Part shown: piece by piece, positions 9,258 through 16,725 of the stretch
How the letters are laid out: the number at the start of each line of letters is the position of its first letter
Numbering within the stretch: position 1 is the stretch's first letter
Origin: Streptomyces sp. NBC_01408
GTDB taxonomy: Bacteria > Actinomycetota > Actinomycetes > Streptomycetales > Streptomycetaceae
Length of the DNA stretch: 64,000 nucleotides
Assembly: GCF_026340255.1 (NCBI RefSeq)
Contig: NZ_JAPEPJ010000001.1
Span: 868,001-932,000 of the forward strand
Direction: 5' to 3'
Notes under the pieces: model-generated
Databases searched by the model: none
What the model was told of the DNA's origin: nothing
Seen by the model: the letters and a program-made list of their open reading frames with translations, nothing else
Position numbers and translations under genes: made by a program

Positions 9258-9277
9258 GTTAGTTATTGATGACTAAC
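9258..9277. promoter_or_regulatory. Likely TetR operator upstream of MFS gene
   Basis: Inverted repeat GTTAGT-N8-ACTAAC, 18 bp upstream of the MFS start codon. The same half-sites and spacing occur in front of the tetR gene at 10017-10036. A regulator bound here would block the exporter promoter or ribosome access. Confidence 0.75.
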
Positions 9278-9384
9278 TTTCGTGGGCAGAGAAACGCGCT
9301 GCGCTGGAACGGGGTGGGGCTGGGGCGGGGGCGGGGCGGAGTGGGCCGGGACGGGTGGCGGCAACGGCCGCCACCCGGGCGGGA

Positions 9385-10008
9385 TCACCCCTCGCCGGCC
9401 CCGACGCCGTCCGCCGCGGGACCGCCGCCGGACGACGGACCGGCCCCCGCCTCCGGGCTGGGCTGAACCGCGGCGTAGCAGCCCTCCCAGACCCGGTGCT
9501 CGGGCGGGAAGCCCATGGCGGCGAGGGTGTTGATCAGCATCCCGTAGGCCATGAAGGTCGTGGTCGCGTCCGCGTCCGCCCCGAGGGGCACGTGAACGGT
9601 GTCCCAGAGCTCCATCCAGGCGGCCCGCACCATCTCGCCGAACGCAGGCTCCCCGGCGGCTTCGGCGGCGGCGACGGTCACGTAGGTCTGGAGCTGCATC
9701 TGCAGCTTGTCGGGGTGGTCGGCGATCAGCTGGATGTACGCCTCCCCCATGACCTTGAAGGGGTCACCGCCCTGCAGATCCTTGGCGGCTTCCTCGAAGA
9801 CGAGCCGGATGTCCGCCATACAGCGGGCGACGGCGGCAAGGAAGATCGCCTGCTTGTTGGGAAAGAGCCGGAAGAGGTACGGCTGCGAAACCCCCACCCG
9901 CTTGGCGATCGCCTCGGTGGAGGTCCCGTAGTAACCCCCACGCGCGAACTCATGCATCGCCGCCCGAATGACGCTCTCGCGCCGCTCATCTGCGCTCATC
10001 CTTGCCAT
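9385..10008 (-). CDS. TetR/AcrR family transcriptional repressor
   Basis: A 207-residue ligand-responsive repressor. The N-terminal TetR helix-turn-helix is clear (ARGGYYGTSTEAIAKRVGVS followed by PYLFRLFPNKQAIF). The remainder is an all-helical ligand domain, and the last 25 residues are low-complexity Gly/Ala/Pro. It lies upstream of, and in the same orientation as, the MFS exporter, and both have the same 20-bp operator. It therefore likely represses itself and the exporter, with a drug-like ligand as inducer. Confidence 0.9.
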   Translation of the reverse strand: MARMSADERRESVIRAAMHEFARGGYYGTSTEAIAKRVGVSQPYLFRLFPNKQAIFLAAVARCMADIRLVFEEAAKDLQGGDPFKVMGEAYIQLIADHPDKLQMQLQTYVTVAAAEAAGEPAFGEMVRAAWMELWDTVHVPLGADADATTTFMAYGMLINTLAAMGFPPEHRVWEGCYAAVQPSPEAGAGPSSGGGPAADGVGAGEG

Positions 10009-10016
10009 GGCACTAA

Positions 10017-10036
10017 GTTAGTGCGTAATCACTAAC
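10017..10036. promoter_or_regulatory. Likely TetR operator upstream of tetR
   Basis: Inverted repeat GTTAGTG-N6-CACTAAC, 8 bp from the tetR ATG. An overlapping CACTAAGTTAGTG palindrome lies alongside. It matches the operator in front of the MFS gene, supporting autoregulation. Confidence 0.75.
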
Positions 10037-10084
10037 TAGGTCAAGGGGTGGGGGGGTTCGGGGGTGGGGTTCAGGGGGGTGGGG

Positions 10085-10713
10085 GCGGGGGCGCGTCAGA
10101 TCGCTACACACTCCTACCGAATGGCGTCCGCAGACCGCCTGTGGCTGGGCGTAAGCCGCCACAGATCGCTACACACGTCTCCCGGAAGGCGTCTGCCGGT
10201 CACCTGTGGCCGGACATAAGCCGCCCACGATCAGTCACCCGTCTCCCGGCCGGCGTCAGCGGGTAGTTTGTCCCTATTTGCTGGCCGGTTGGGGTGCGGA
10301 TGACGTCCAGTCGGAGTGAGAGGCCGAGAAATCCGGCATCAGACTCCGTCAGGGCGCATTTCTCCTTCCGGACGGCCAATTCGACCCCCTGGCGGCCGGC
10401 AGGCACCCCTTCGCACTTCCAGCCGTCCGGTCATGGGCGCTTGTGTCCATCTCGTGCTGGGCTCATCGACGCCCACTCACCTCAGGCACCCACCAGACCG
10501 GCGGCGGTCCATGTCCAGCCACAGACGGGCTGCAGTCGCCGGGCCGGGAGCAGCGCCTCGCGATTGGTGGCGGCTTGCGCTCATCCCACACTCGGCTGGT
10601 CGACGCCGGCTCACCTCAGGCACCCACCGGACCGATGGCGGCCTATGTCCAGCCACAGACGGGTGGCAGACGCTGAGAAATGAGACGCATGTAGCGATCT
10701 GACGCGCCCCCGC
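10085..10713. repeat. 629-bp block bounded by 23-bp perfect inverted repeats
   Basis: Positions 10085-10107 are the exact reverse complement of 10691-10713. Inside, a unit of about 65 bp beginning CAGATCGCTACACAC starts at 10097 and 10162, with a diverged third copy from about 10227. On the other strand a direct repeat of period 134 appears (CTCACCTCAGGCACCCACC at 10476 and 10610). The motif TGTGGCTGGACATA-like + GCCGCC occurs in both orientations. No transposase is present. It may be a decayed non-autonomous element or a structured RNA locus. Confidence 0.65.
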
Positions 10714-10818
10714 TCCCGCCGGGAGCCCTGATCAGGGTCTCGCTCCAACAGGCCGCTGCACCCAGCCCGCCCATCCCTGGCCGCCCCGTATATGGATCGG
10801 TCCCCGGTAACCGTCTTT

Positions 10819-10969
10819 TTGGGGGCTTCCCGACAGTCCTGTCTTTCCGGGGGCGGGACGGGCGGTCAAGGGTGGCCGCAGGCCATCGCGAAGCGACGCG
10901 ACCGAAGGGAGCGCCCTTGAGGGGCCGGCCCGACACGGCAAGACGATAGGACTGACGGGAAACCCCCAA
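10819..10969. repeat. 151-bp imperfect palindrome
   Basis: Outer arms 10819-10840 and 10948-10969 match at 20 of 22 positions as inverted repeats. Pairing continues imperfectly inward through GTCTT-CCG and TCAAGGG/CCCTTGA segments to a small central TCGC-GAA-GCGA hairpin. Transcribed RNA would form one long stem. It is probably a MITE-like or REP-like intergenic element. Confidence 0.55.
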
Positions 10970-11128
10970 ACCATCCCTGATCAGGCCCCGCAGGCACATG
11001 CCCCCGAAGCCACCGCCCCGCAAGGCACCCCGCCGAGCCAGCTCACCCCACCCCGCCCGAGCCGCCCCGCACAAGCCGACCCGGCCAGCCAGCCCCCCGC
11101 CCGGCCGCCCTCGCGGCCGGGCCGCGTC

Positions 11129-11557
11129 TTAGGCCAGGGCTACCACTGCGCGGGACATGCCCAGGACCTTCTGGCCCGCGCTCATGGCCGTCAGGTCGAC
11201 CCGTACGCGTTTGTCGTCCAGCTTGGCCGCGACCTTGGCAGTGACCTCGATCAGGCCGCCCCGGTCGTCGTTCGGGACCACCACGGGCTTGGTGAAGCGC
11301 ACCCCGTACTCGACCAGCGCGCCCGGGTCGCCGACCCAGTCGGTGACCACGCGGATCGCCTCGGCCATGGTGAACATGCCGTGCGCGATGACGTCCGGCA
11401 GGCCCACCTCCTTGGCGAACTTCTCGTTCCAGTGGATCGGGTTGAAGTCACCCGAGGCCCCGGCGTACTGCACGAGCGTGGCGCGCGTCACGGGGAAGGA
11501 CGCCGCCGGGAGCTCGGTGCCGACCTCGACGTCGGCGTACTTGATCTGCGCTGCCAT
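11129..11557 (-). CDS. MaoC-family dehydratase (HadB-like)
   Basis: A 142-residue single hotdog-fold (R)-specific enoyl hydratase/dehydratase domain. The hydratase active-site block is visible as YAGASGDFNPIHWNEKFAKE (Asp/His pair), followed by IAHGMFTMAEA. It lies 1 bp after the companion HadA-like gene at 11559-12011, and the two likely form a heterodimer as HadAB/HadBC do in mycobacteria. Probable role: dehydration of a 3-hydroxyacyl thioester. The physiological substrate in Streptomyces is uncertain. Confidence 0.85.
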   Translation of the reverse strand: MAAQIKYADVEVGTELPAASFPVTRATLVQYAGASGDFNPIHWNEKFAKEVGLPDVIAHGMFTMAEAIRVVTDWVGDPGALVEYGVRFTKPVVVPNDDRGGLIEVTAKVAAKLDDKRVRVDLTAMSAGQKVLGMSRAVVALA

Positions 11558-11558
11558 G

Positions 11559-12011
11559 TCAGGCCTCCTCGGGGGCGCGGGAGACGAGCTTCGTCCACGC
11601 CGTCACCACGTGCTCGCCGGTCTCGTCGTGGACCTCGCCGCGGATGTCGATGATGTCGTTGCCCGCCATGGACTTCACGGCCTCGATGGTGGAGACCACC
11701 GAGAGCCGGTCACCAGCGCGCACCGGGCGGGAGTAGGCGAACTTCTGGTCGCCGTGCACCACGCGGCTGTAGTCCAGCCCCAGCTGCGGGTCGGCGACCA
11801 CCTGGCCGGCCGCCGCGAAAGTGATGGCGAACACAAAGGTCGGCGGTGCGATCACGTCCAGGTGGCCGAACGCCTTGGCGGCCTCGGGGTCGGTGTAGAC
11901 GGGATTCGCGTCACCCACAGCAACCGCGAATTCGCGGATCTTCTCCCGGCCGACCTCGTACGGATCGGTGGGCGGGTAGCTCCGCCCCACGAAGGACTGG
12001 TCGAGCGCCAT
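11559..12011 (-). CDS. HadA-like (UPF0336) FAS1-type dehydratase subunit
   Basis: A 150-residue hotdog-fold protein starting MALDQSFVGRSYPPTDPYEVG, typical of UPF0336/HadA-like proteins. It has a partial MaoC-like region VGDANPVYTDPEAAKAFG and HGDQKFAYSRPVRAGD, but lacks the full catalytic Asp/His pattern. Such subunits bind substrate while the partner (next gene) catalyses. It sits downstream of rpmG with about 210 bp between, and the tRNA-Thr/tRNA-Met/rpmG genes precede it on the same strand. Confidence 0.85.
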   Translation of the reverse strand: MALDQSFVGRSYPPTDPYEVGREKIREFAVAVGDANPVYTDPEAAKAFGHLDVIAPPTFVFAITFAAAGQVVADPQLGLDYSRVVHGDQKFAYSRPVRAGDRLSVVSTIEAVKSMAGNDIIDIRGEVHDETGEHVVTAWTKLVSRAPEEA

Positions 12012-12223
12012 GACTCACTACCTCCTGGTGAAGGGACATGAAAGACACGAAGTCAGATACATCACGTCAGGTACAGCGGAAGATACAAAAGCGGGTGCAA
12101 TGACAACCGCAAGGCCCCGAACAACCGCGAAGCCCGGGGGCCGGGCACAGAAACGACACAAGGCCGCCCCCCAATGAAGGGGACGACCTCATGACGGTGC
12201 CTGTATACGAGACTTCGCTAGGG

Positions 12224-12388
12224 TCAGCGGGTCTCGCGGTGCGCGGTGTGCGAGTTGCAACGCGGGCAGTGCTTCTTCATCTCAAGACGGTCCGGGTCGT
12301 TACGCCGGTTCTTCTTGGTGATGTAGTTCCGCTCCTTGCACTCCACGCAGGCCAGCGTGATCTTCGGGCGGACGTCGGTGGCAGCCAC
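12224..12388 (-). CDS. rpmG: 50S ribosomal protein L33
   Basis: A 54-residue L33 with two CxxC pairs ([11 protein letters not shown] and [11 protein letters not shown]), so it is the zinc-binding C+ form. GTG start at 12388 ([14 protein letters not shown]) with AAGGAG 8 nt upstream. Streptomyces usually carry several rpmG paralogues, including C- forms controlled by Zur; the C+ type here is expected to serve under zinc sufficiency. It lies 88 bp downstream of tRNA-Met. Confidence 0.95.
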   Translation of the reverse strand: MAATDVRPKITLACVECKERNYITKKNRRNDPDRLEMKKHCPRCNSHTAHRETR

Positions 12389-12476
12389 GTGAGTGCTCCT
12401 TGACGGACTATAGGACGGATGAACGCATAAAAGAGTAGCCGATCGGGAGACCGACCCCGCAATCGGCTACTGTGTG

Positions 12477-12549
12477 TAGCGGCGACCGGACTTGAACCGG
12501 TGACACAGCGATTATGAGCCGCTTGCTCTACCGACTGAGCTACGCCGCT
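12477..12549 (-). tRNA. tRNA-Met (CAT), elongator-like
   Basis: A 73-nt cloverleaf. Acceptor AGCGGCG pairs fully with CGCCGCT, discriminator A. Anticodon loop CTCATAA gives CAT. D arm AGCTCAGTCGGTAGAGC, T-loop GGTTCAAGTCC. The fully paired first acceptor base (A-U) argues for an elongator rather than an initiator. CCA is not encoded. Confidence 0.95.
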
Positions 12550-12597
12550 TTGATGTGATCAGCTCCCCACCCGAGGGTGGGGAACCTCTCTCACCAG

Positions 12598-12670
12598 AGC
12601 CCCAATGCGGAATCGAACCGCAGACCTTCTCCTTACCATGGAGACGCTCTACCGACTGAGCTATTGGGGC
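12598..12670 (-). tRNA. tRNA-Thr (GGT)
   Basis: A 73-nt cloverleaf. Acceptor GCCCCAA pairs with TTGGGGC, discriminator T. Anticodon stem TCTCC/GGAGA with loop ATGGTAA gives GGT. It precedes tRNA-Met by 48 bp on the same strand and they are probably co-transcribed with rpmG. Confidence 0.95.
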
Positions 12671-12681
12671 GAGCGATGAAG

Positions 12682-12711
12682 ACATTACACGGTTGCCTAC
12701 CGATCGCCCAA
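12682..12711 (-). promoter_or_regulatory. Candidate promoter for tRNA-Thr/tRNA-Met/rpmG
   Basis: On the minus strand, TTGGGC (12706-12711) and TAATGT (12682-12687) are separated by 18 bp. The -10-like box is 11 bp upstream of the tRNA-Thr 5' end. The spacing is acceptable for the vegetative sigma factor, but the -35 match is modest. Confidence 0.35.
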
Positions 12712-13018
12712 ATCCTTTGCGGGAGCAGGCCTCCGAGGGGGTTCGCAAGGCTTTCTCGATCGGCCCGCCGACCACTCCAGGACGAGTTCTCGGCCAGATT
12801 GTGTGCGAGCTCACACCCGGGGCGCGGCAGCCGGCGTCCTCGGAGCACGGGGCGCACCCGGGCGCGCCGAGGCGCACGGGCACCACACCGGTACGACTAT
12901 TGCGCTCTTCCGTGAAGCGGGGTGCGCCGCACCCTAGGCTCTGAGCACGCTGCGTGATCTTGGGCCGCGGGCCACGGCCAAGGCCCAGGAACCGCCCGAG
13001 CCACCGCAGGAGCGCGCG
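12712..13018. other. Intergenic interval before amidohydrolase gene
   Basis: About 300 bp with no gene I can support. No strong hairpin, operator or ribosome-binding site is seen except GCAGGAG just ahead of the ATG at 13019. It presumably carries the divergent promoter for the amidohydrolase. Confidence 0.5.
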
Positions 13019-14419
13019 ATGTCCGACAGCCAGCCGCAGCAGCCGTCCCACTCCCCTCGTAGCGGCCACGGCGAGGGCGGCGCCCACGGACCCGCGAACG
13101 GCCCTTCCGGCAGCCCGTCCCCCGGCTCCGGCCCCGGCTCCGGCGCGTCCCGCACCCCTTCCCGCGGCCACGGCCACGGCCCGACCCGCCTGCGCGGGTT
13201 CGGCAACGCGGCCGCCGCCGAGGCCACCACCCTGCTGCTCGCCGGGGCGCGGCTGACCGACGGCCGGACCGTCGACGTCCGTCTCAGCGGCGGCCGGATC
13301 CAGGCCGTCGGCACCGCGGGCAGCCTCCCTGCCCCCGCCCTGTCCCGGGTGGACCTCGGCGGCTACCTGCTGCTCCCCGCCCCCGCCGAGCCCCACGCCC
13401 ACGGGGACACCGCCCTGACCGCGGACGGGGAGGGGCCCGTCTCGTACACCCCGGACGAGGTCCAGCGCCGGGCCACCGAGGCGGCGCTGCTCCAGCTGGG
13501 CCACGGCGCCACCGCCGTGCGCTCCCACGTGCGGATCGGCGACGTGCACGGCCTCGGCCCCATGGAGGCCGTGCTCCAGGCCCGCCGCTCGCTGCGCGGG
13601 CTGACCGACCTCACCACGGTGGCTGTGCCCCGGCTGCTGACGGGGGCGGCGGGCGCGGACGGGCTGGCCATGCTGCGGGACGCGGTCAAGATGGGCGCCT
13701 CGGTGATCGGCGGCTGCCCCGACCTGGACCCCGACCCGACGGGCTTCCTCGAAGCCGTCCTGGAACTGGCCGCCGAGCACGGCTGCCCGGTGGACCTGCA
13801 CACGGACGGTGACGATCCGGGCCGCCTGTCCCGCCTCGCGGCGATGGCCGGCGGCCTGCGCCCCGGGGTGACCATCGGCCCGTGCGGCGGCCTGTCGCGG
13901 CTCCCGCTGGACGTGGCGGCCCGCGTCGCCGACCAGCTGGCCGCGGCGGGGGTACGGGTGACCTGCCTGCCCCAGGGCGACTGTGCGGCCCTGGAGCGGC
14001 GCGGCCTGCGCACCGCGCCCGTACGACTGCTGCGGGCCGCCGGGGTGCGGGTGTCGGCCGGGAGCGGGGCGCTGCGGGACGCGGGCAACCCGGTCGGCCG
14101 CGGCGACCCGCTGGAGGCCGCGTACCTGCTGGCCTCCCAGGGCGGGCTGCGGGCGGGCGAGGCGTACGAGTCGGTGAGCGCCGCCGCCCGTGAGGCCATG
14201 GGCCTGCCGGAGGTGCGGGTGGAGGCCGGTTTCCCGGCGGAGCTGCTCGCCGTGCGCGGGGACCGGATCGCGGCCGTGCTGTCCCTCGCGTACAGCAGGA
14301 TCGTGATCCACCGAGGGCGCGTGGTAGCCAGGACGAGTGCCGTACGTGAGTACTGCGACTCGGCGGTGGCGGTGGCCCTGGACCTGCCCCGGCAGGGCCG
14401 TACGGAGGCCGGACCCTGA
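13019..14419 (+). CDS. Amidohydrolase-superfamily protein (cytosine-deaminase-like)
   Basis: A 466-residue protein with a disordered, Gly/Ser/Pro/His-rich first 65 residues and then a cytosine-deaminase-like barrel. Metal motif EPHAHGD and the later DLHTDGD are present. IGPCGGLSR stands where GHC is usual, and SAGSGALRD stands where a GSDN-type aspartate is usual. Two metal-site positions therefore look altered, and activity may differ from true cytosine deaminases. ATG at 13019 with GCAGGAG upstream. The downstream reductase gene starts 54 bp later on the same strand. Confidence 0.75.
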   Translation: MSDSQPQQPSHSPRSGHGEGGAHGPANGPSGSPSPGSGPGSGASRTPSRGHGHGPTRLRGFGNAAAAEATTLLLAGARLTDGRTVDVRLSGGRIQAVGTAGSLPAPALSRVDLGGYLLLPAPAEPHAHGDTALTADGEGPVSYTPDEVQRRATEAALLQLGHGATAVRSHVRIGDVHGLGPMEAVLQARRSLRGLTDLTTVAVPRLLTGAAGADGLAMLRDAVKMGASVIGGCPDLDPDPTGFLEAVLELAAEHGCPVDLHTDGDDPGRLSRLAAMAGGLRPGVTIGPCGGLSRLPLDVAARVADQLAAAGVRVTCLPQGDCAALERRGLRTAPVRLLRAAGVRVSAGSGALRDAGNPVGRGDPLEAAYLLASQGGLRAGEAYESVSAAAREAMGLPEVRVEAGFPAELLAVRGDRIAAVLSLAYSRIVIHRGRVVARTSAVREYCDSAVAVALDLPRQGRTEAGP

Positions 14420-14473
14420 AGGTTCGCCGTCCGTTCGCGGGCGTGGGCGCCCGGCTCGTCGTACGGTCGGGTC

Positions 14474-15130
14474 ATGCGCATCGTCATCGCGGGTGGACAC
14501 GGTCAGATCGCGCTGCGGCTGGAGCGGTTGCTCGCCGCGCGCGGGTACGAGGTCGCGGGCATCATCCGCGACCCCCTACAGGGCGACGCCCTGAGGGAGG
14601 CGGGTGCCGAGCCGGTGCTGTGCGATCTGGAGTCGGCCTCGGTGGAACACGTGGCCGGCATCCTGCACGGCGCGGACGTGGCGGTGTTCGCCGCCGGCGC
14701 GGGACCCGGCAGCGGCATCGGGCGGAAGGACACCGTGGACCGCGGTGCGGCGGTGCTCTTCGCCGATGCCGCCGAACGGGCCCGCGTCCGGCGCTTCCTG
14801 ATGGTCTCTTCCATGGGTGCGGATGCCCGGCACGACGGTGACGAAGTCTTCGACGTCTACCTGCGGGCCAAGGGCGAGGCCGACGACCACGTCCGCACCC
14901 GGCTGGGCCTGGAGTGGACGGTGCTGCGCCCGGGTTCGCTGACCGATGACGCCGGTCAGGGCCTGGTCCGGCTGGAGGCGCACACGGGCCGCGGCTCGGT
15001 CCCGCGCGACGACGTGGCGGCGGTGCTGGCCGAGCTCGTCGACACCCCGGCTACCGCGGGCCTGACCCTGGAGCTGATCTCCGGCTCCACGCCGGTGTCG
15101 GTGGCCGTCAAGGACATGGCGGGCAATTGA
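14474..15130 (+). CDS. NAD(P)-binding atypical SDR (NmrA/YwnB-like)
   Basis: A 218-residue Rossmann protein. The N-terminal dinucleotide motif is IVIAGGHGQIALRL, a GGxGxIA variant of the usual GATGxxG. VSSMGADAR and YLRAKGEADDHV match the atypical short-chain reductase active-site area (Tyr/Lys separated within YLRAK). WTVLRPGSLTDD is the substrate/cofactor turn. Likely an NADPH-binding oxidoreductase or redox sensor; the substrate is unknown. ATG at 14474. Confidence 0.85.
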   Translation: MRIVIAGGHGQIALRLERLLAARGYEVAGIIRDPLQGDALREAGAEPVLCDLESASVEHVAGILHGADVAVFAAGAGPGSGIGRKDTVDRGAAVLFADAAERARVRRFLMVSSMGADARHDGDEVFDVYLRAKGEADDHVRTRLGLEWTVLRPGSLTDDAGQGLVRLEAHTGRGSVPRDDVAAVLAELVDTPATAGLTLELISGSTPVSVAVKDMAGN

Positions 15131-15146
15131 CGGGCCGTCGGCCGGC

Positions 15147-15587
15147 TCAGAACCCTGCGGTCACCTTGTCGTCGGAGCGGCCGACCGAATCCTGCTGGTA
15201 CTGGTCCTCGTAGGCCTGCCGGATCCGTTCGATGCGTACGCTGCGGTCGTCGGCGTCCTTCTCCGGGTAGAGGAGCACCACCTCGTACGAGGTCTCGCGC
15301 ACGCTCGTCCCGTCCTGGCCGCGCCACTGGCCGTACCCGTCGTGGACGGTGAGCCCTTCGGGGAAGGCGGGGGTGATCTCCCGGCCCAGGAACCGCATGA
15401 ACTCGCTCTCGCCGACCTCGCCCCGGCCGTCCTGGCGTGCGGTGCCGAAGTAGAGCCGGGTCTCCCGGTAGGGCTCCCCCACCTCGGGGTGCAGTGCCGC
15501 CCCGACCAGAGCCGGGATTCCGGCGCCGAGGAGGGCGAGCAGGACTCCGCCCCCGACCTTTCCGCGCGTGTCTGATGTCCATTTCAC
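15147..15587 (-). CDS. DUF3574-like secreted or membrane-anchored protein
   Basis: About 146 residues if the GTG at 15587 (VKWTSDTRGK) is used. One hydrophobic segment (GGGVLLALLGAGIPALVGAAL) could be a signal peptide or anchor. The rest resembles DUF3574, with ETRLYFGTAR, FLGREITPAFPEGLTVHDGYGQW and YEVVLLYPEKD. No strong ribosome-binding site precedes the start, so it is uncertain. It converges with the reductase gene and lies downstream of tRNA-Tyr. Confidence 0.7.
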   Translation of the reverse strand: MKWTSDTRGKVGGGVLLALLGAGIPALVGAALHPEVGEPYRETRLYFGTARQDGRGEVGESEFMRFLGREITPAFPEGLTVHDGYGQWRGQDGTSVRETSYEVVLLYPEKDADDRSVRIERIRQAYEDQYQQDSVGRSDDKVTAGF

Positions 15588-15745
15588 GCCAGGTGAACGA
15601 ACAGGGGACCGTGACGATGCGGGCCGTGGGCTTCCGTGCCGTCGAACGGGCGACGCCCGAAGCGGTGGTGCGCGGGTTTTGCGGGCACATGCGAGAGGAC
15701 CCCCGCTCACTGCGTTTCCGCAGTTGAACGGGGGCCTCACTCGCG

Positions 15746-15827
15746 TGGCGGCGCCAGGATTCGAACCTGGGTAGGCAGAGCCGACGGATTTACAGTCCGT
15801 TCCCATTGGCCACTCGGGCACACCGCC
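15746..15827 (-). tRNA. tRNA-Tyr (GTA)
   Basis: An 82-nt class II tRNA with a long variable arm. Acceptor GGCGGTG pairs with CGCCGCC (one G-U), discriminator A. Anticodon loop CTGTAAA gives GTA; T-loop GGTTCGAATCC. CCA is not encoded. Confidence 0.96.
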
Positions 15828-16026
15828 ATGGGATGCTGCCGGTTTTCCGCCTTTCGGCGGTGCTCTGCGGCAACGACGTAAACGATACCCGATCCACGGG
15901 GGTGCTTCGCCACCGGATTGATCAGCGCCCCCGGCGGGTGCGGTGGCTAGGCTTTGCGGAGCGGTCCGGGCCCGTCCGGCCGCGCCCTCCGGGGCCTTCG
16001 CAACCGACTTCAAGGAGCCACAGCAC

Positions 16027-16515
16027 ATGGCCGACTCCAGTTTCGACATCGTCTCGAAGGTCGAGCGGCAGGAGGTCGACAACGCCCTCAACCAGGCCGC
16101 CAAGGAGCTCTCGCAGCGCTACGACTTCAAGGGCACCGGCGCCACGATCGCCTGGTCCGGCGAGAAGATCCTGATGGAGGCGAACTCCGAGGAGCGCGTC
16201 AAGGCCGTCCTCGACGTCTTCGAGACCAAGCTGGTCAAGCGCGGGATCTCGCTCAAGGCGCTCGACGCCGGCGAGCCGCAGCTGTCCGGCAAGGAGTACA
16301 AGATCTTCGCCACGATCGAGGAAGGCATCTCCCAGGAGAACGCCAAGAAGGTCGCGAAGATCATCCGGGACGAGGGCCCCAAGGGCGTCAAGGCGCAGGT
16401 CCAGGGCGAGGAGCTGCGCGTCAGCTCCAAGAGCCGCGACGACCTGCAGGCCATCCAGGCGCTCCTCAAGGGCAAGGACCTGGACTTCGCGATCCAGTTC
16501 GTGAACTACCGCTGA
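16027..16515 (+). CDS. YajQ family nucleotide-binding protein
   Basis: A 162-residue cytosolic YajQ/UPF0234 protein. Family hallmarks are [13 protein letters not shown] at the start, [11 protein letters not shown], and the C-terminal [12 protein letters not shown]. Some YajQ proteins bind cyclic di-GMP or RNA; the role in Streptomyces is not settled. ATG at 16027 follows CAAGGAGCCACAGC. It stands alone after the divergent tRNA-Tyr. Confidence 0.93.
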   Translation: MADSSFDIVSKVERQEVDNALNQAAKELSQRYDFKGTGATIAWSGEKILMEANSEERVKAVLDVFETKLVKRGISLKALDAGEPQLSGKEYKIFATIEEGISQENAKKVAKIIRDEGPKGVKAQVQGEELRVSSKSRDDLQAIQALLKGKDLDFAIQFVNYR

Positions 16516-16725
16516 CCTGGCTCCCCCAGGTCCGCGACCTGCCTCCCACGCCGGCCCGGCGGTCTTCACCGACCGCCGGGCCGCGGCGCTTCCGGGGGTG
16601 CGGGGGGTGTGTGCGGGGCGTGAGCGGCGCGTGCGCCTGTGCGGGCTTCGGTGGGCACTGGGCAGGGATGGGTGCGCCCAGCAGGCTGGGTGGCATCCAT
16701 CACCGCGTGGCAGGGGGGTTCTCGC

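Larger units (their letters stand above)
10037..11128. other. 1.1-kb non-coding, repeat-rich interval
   Basis: No open frame here has convincing Streptomyces codon bias or a recognisable product. The interval contains a G-rich tract, an inverted-repeat-bounded block (10085-10713), two copies of CCCTGATCAGG (10726, 10975) and a long palindrome (10819-10969). The last stretch (10990-11128) is C-rich with no feature I recognise. Confidence 0.7.

Noticed and set aside
10085..10713. Possible CRISPR array
   Set aside because: Repeat units are 65 and 134 bp, diverged, in both orientations, without uniform spacers, and no cas genes are present.
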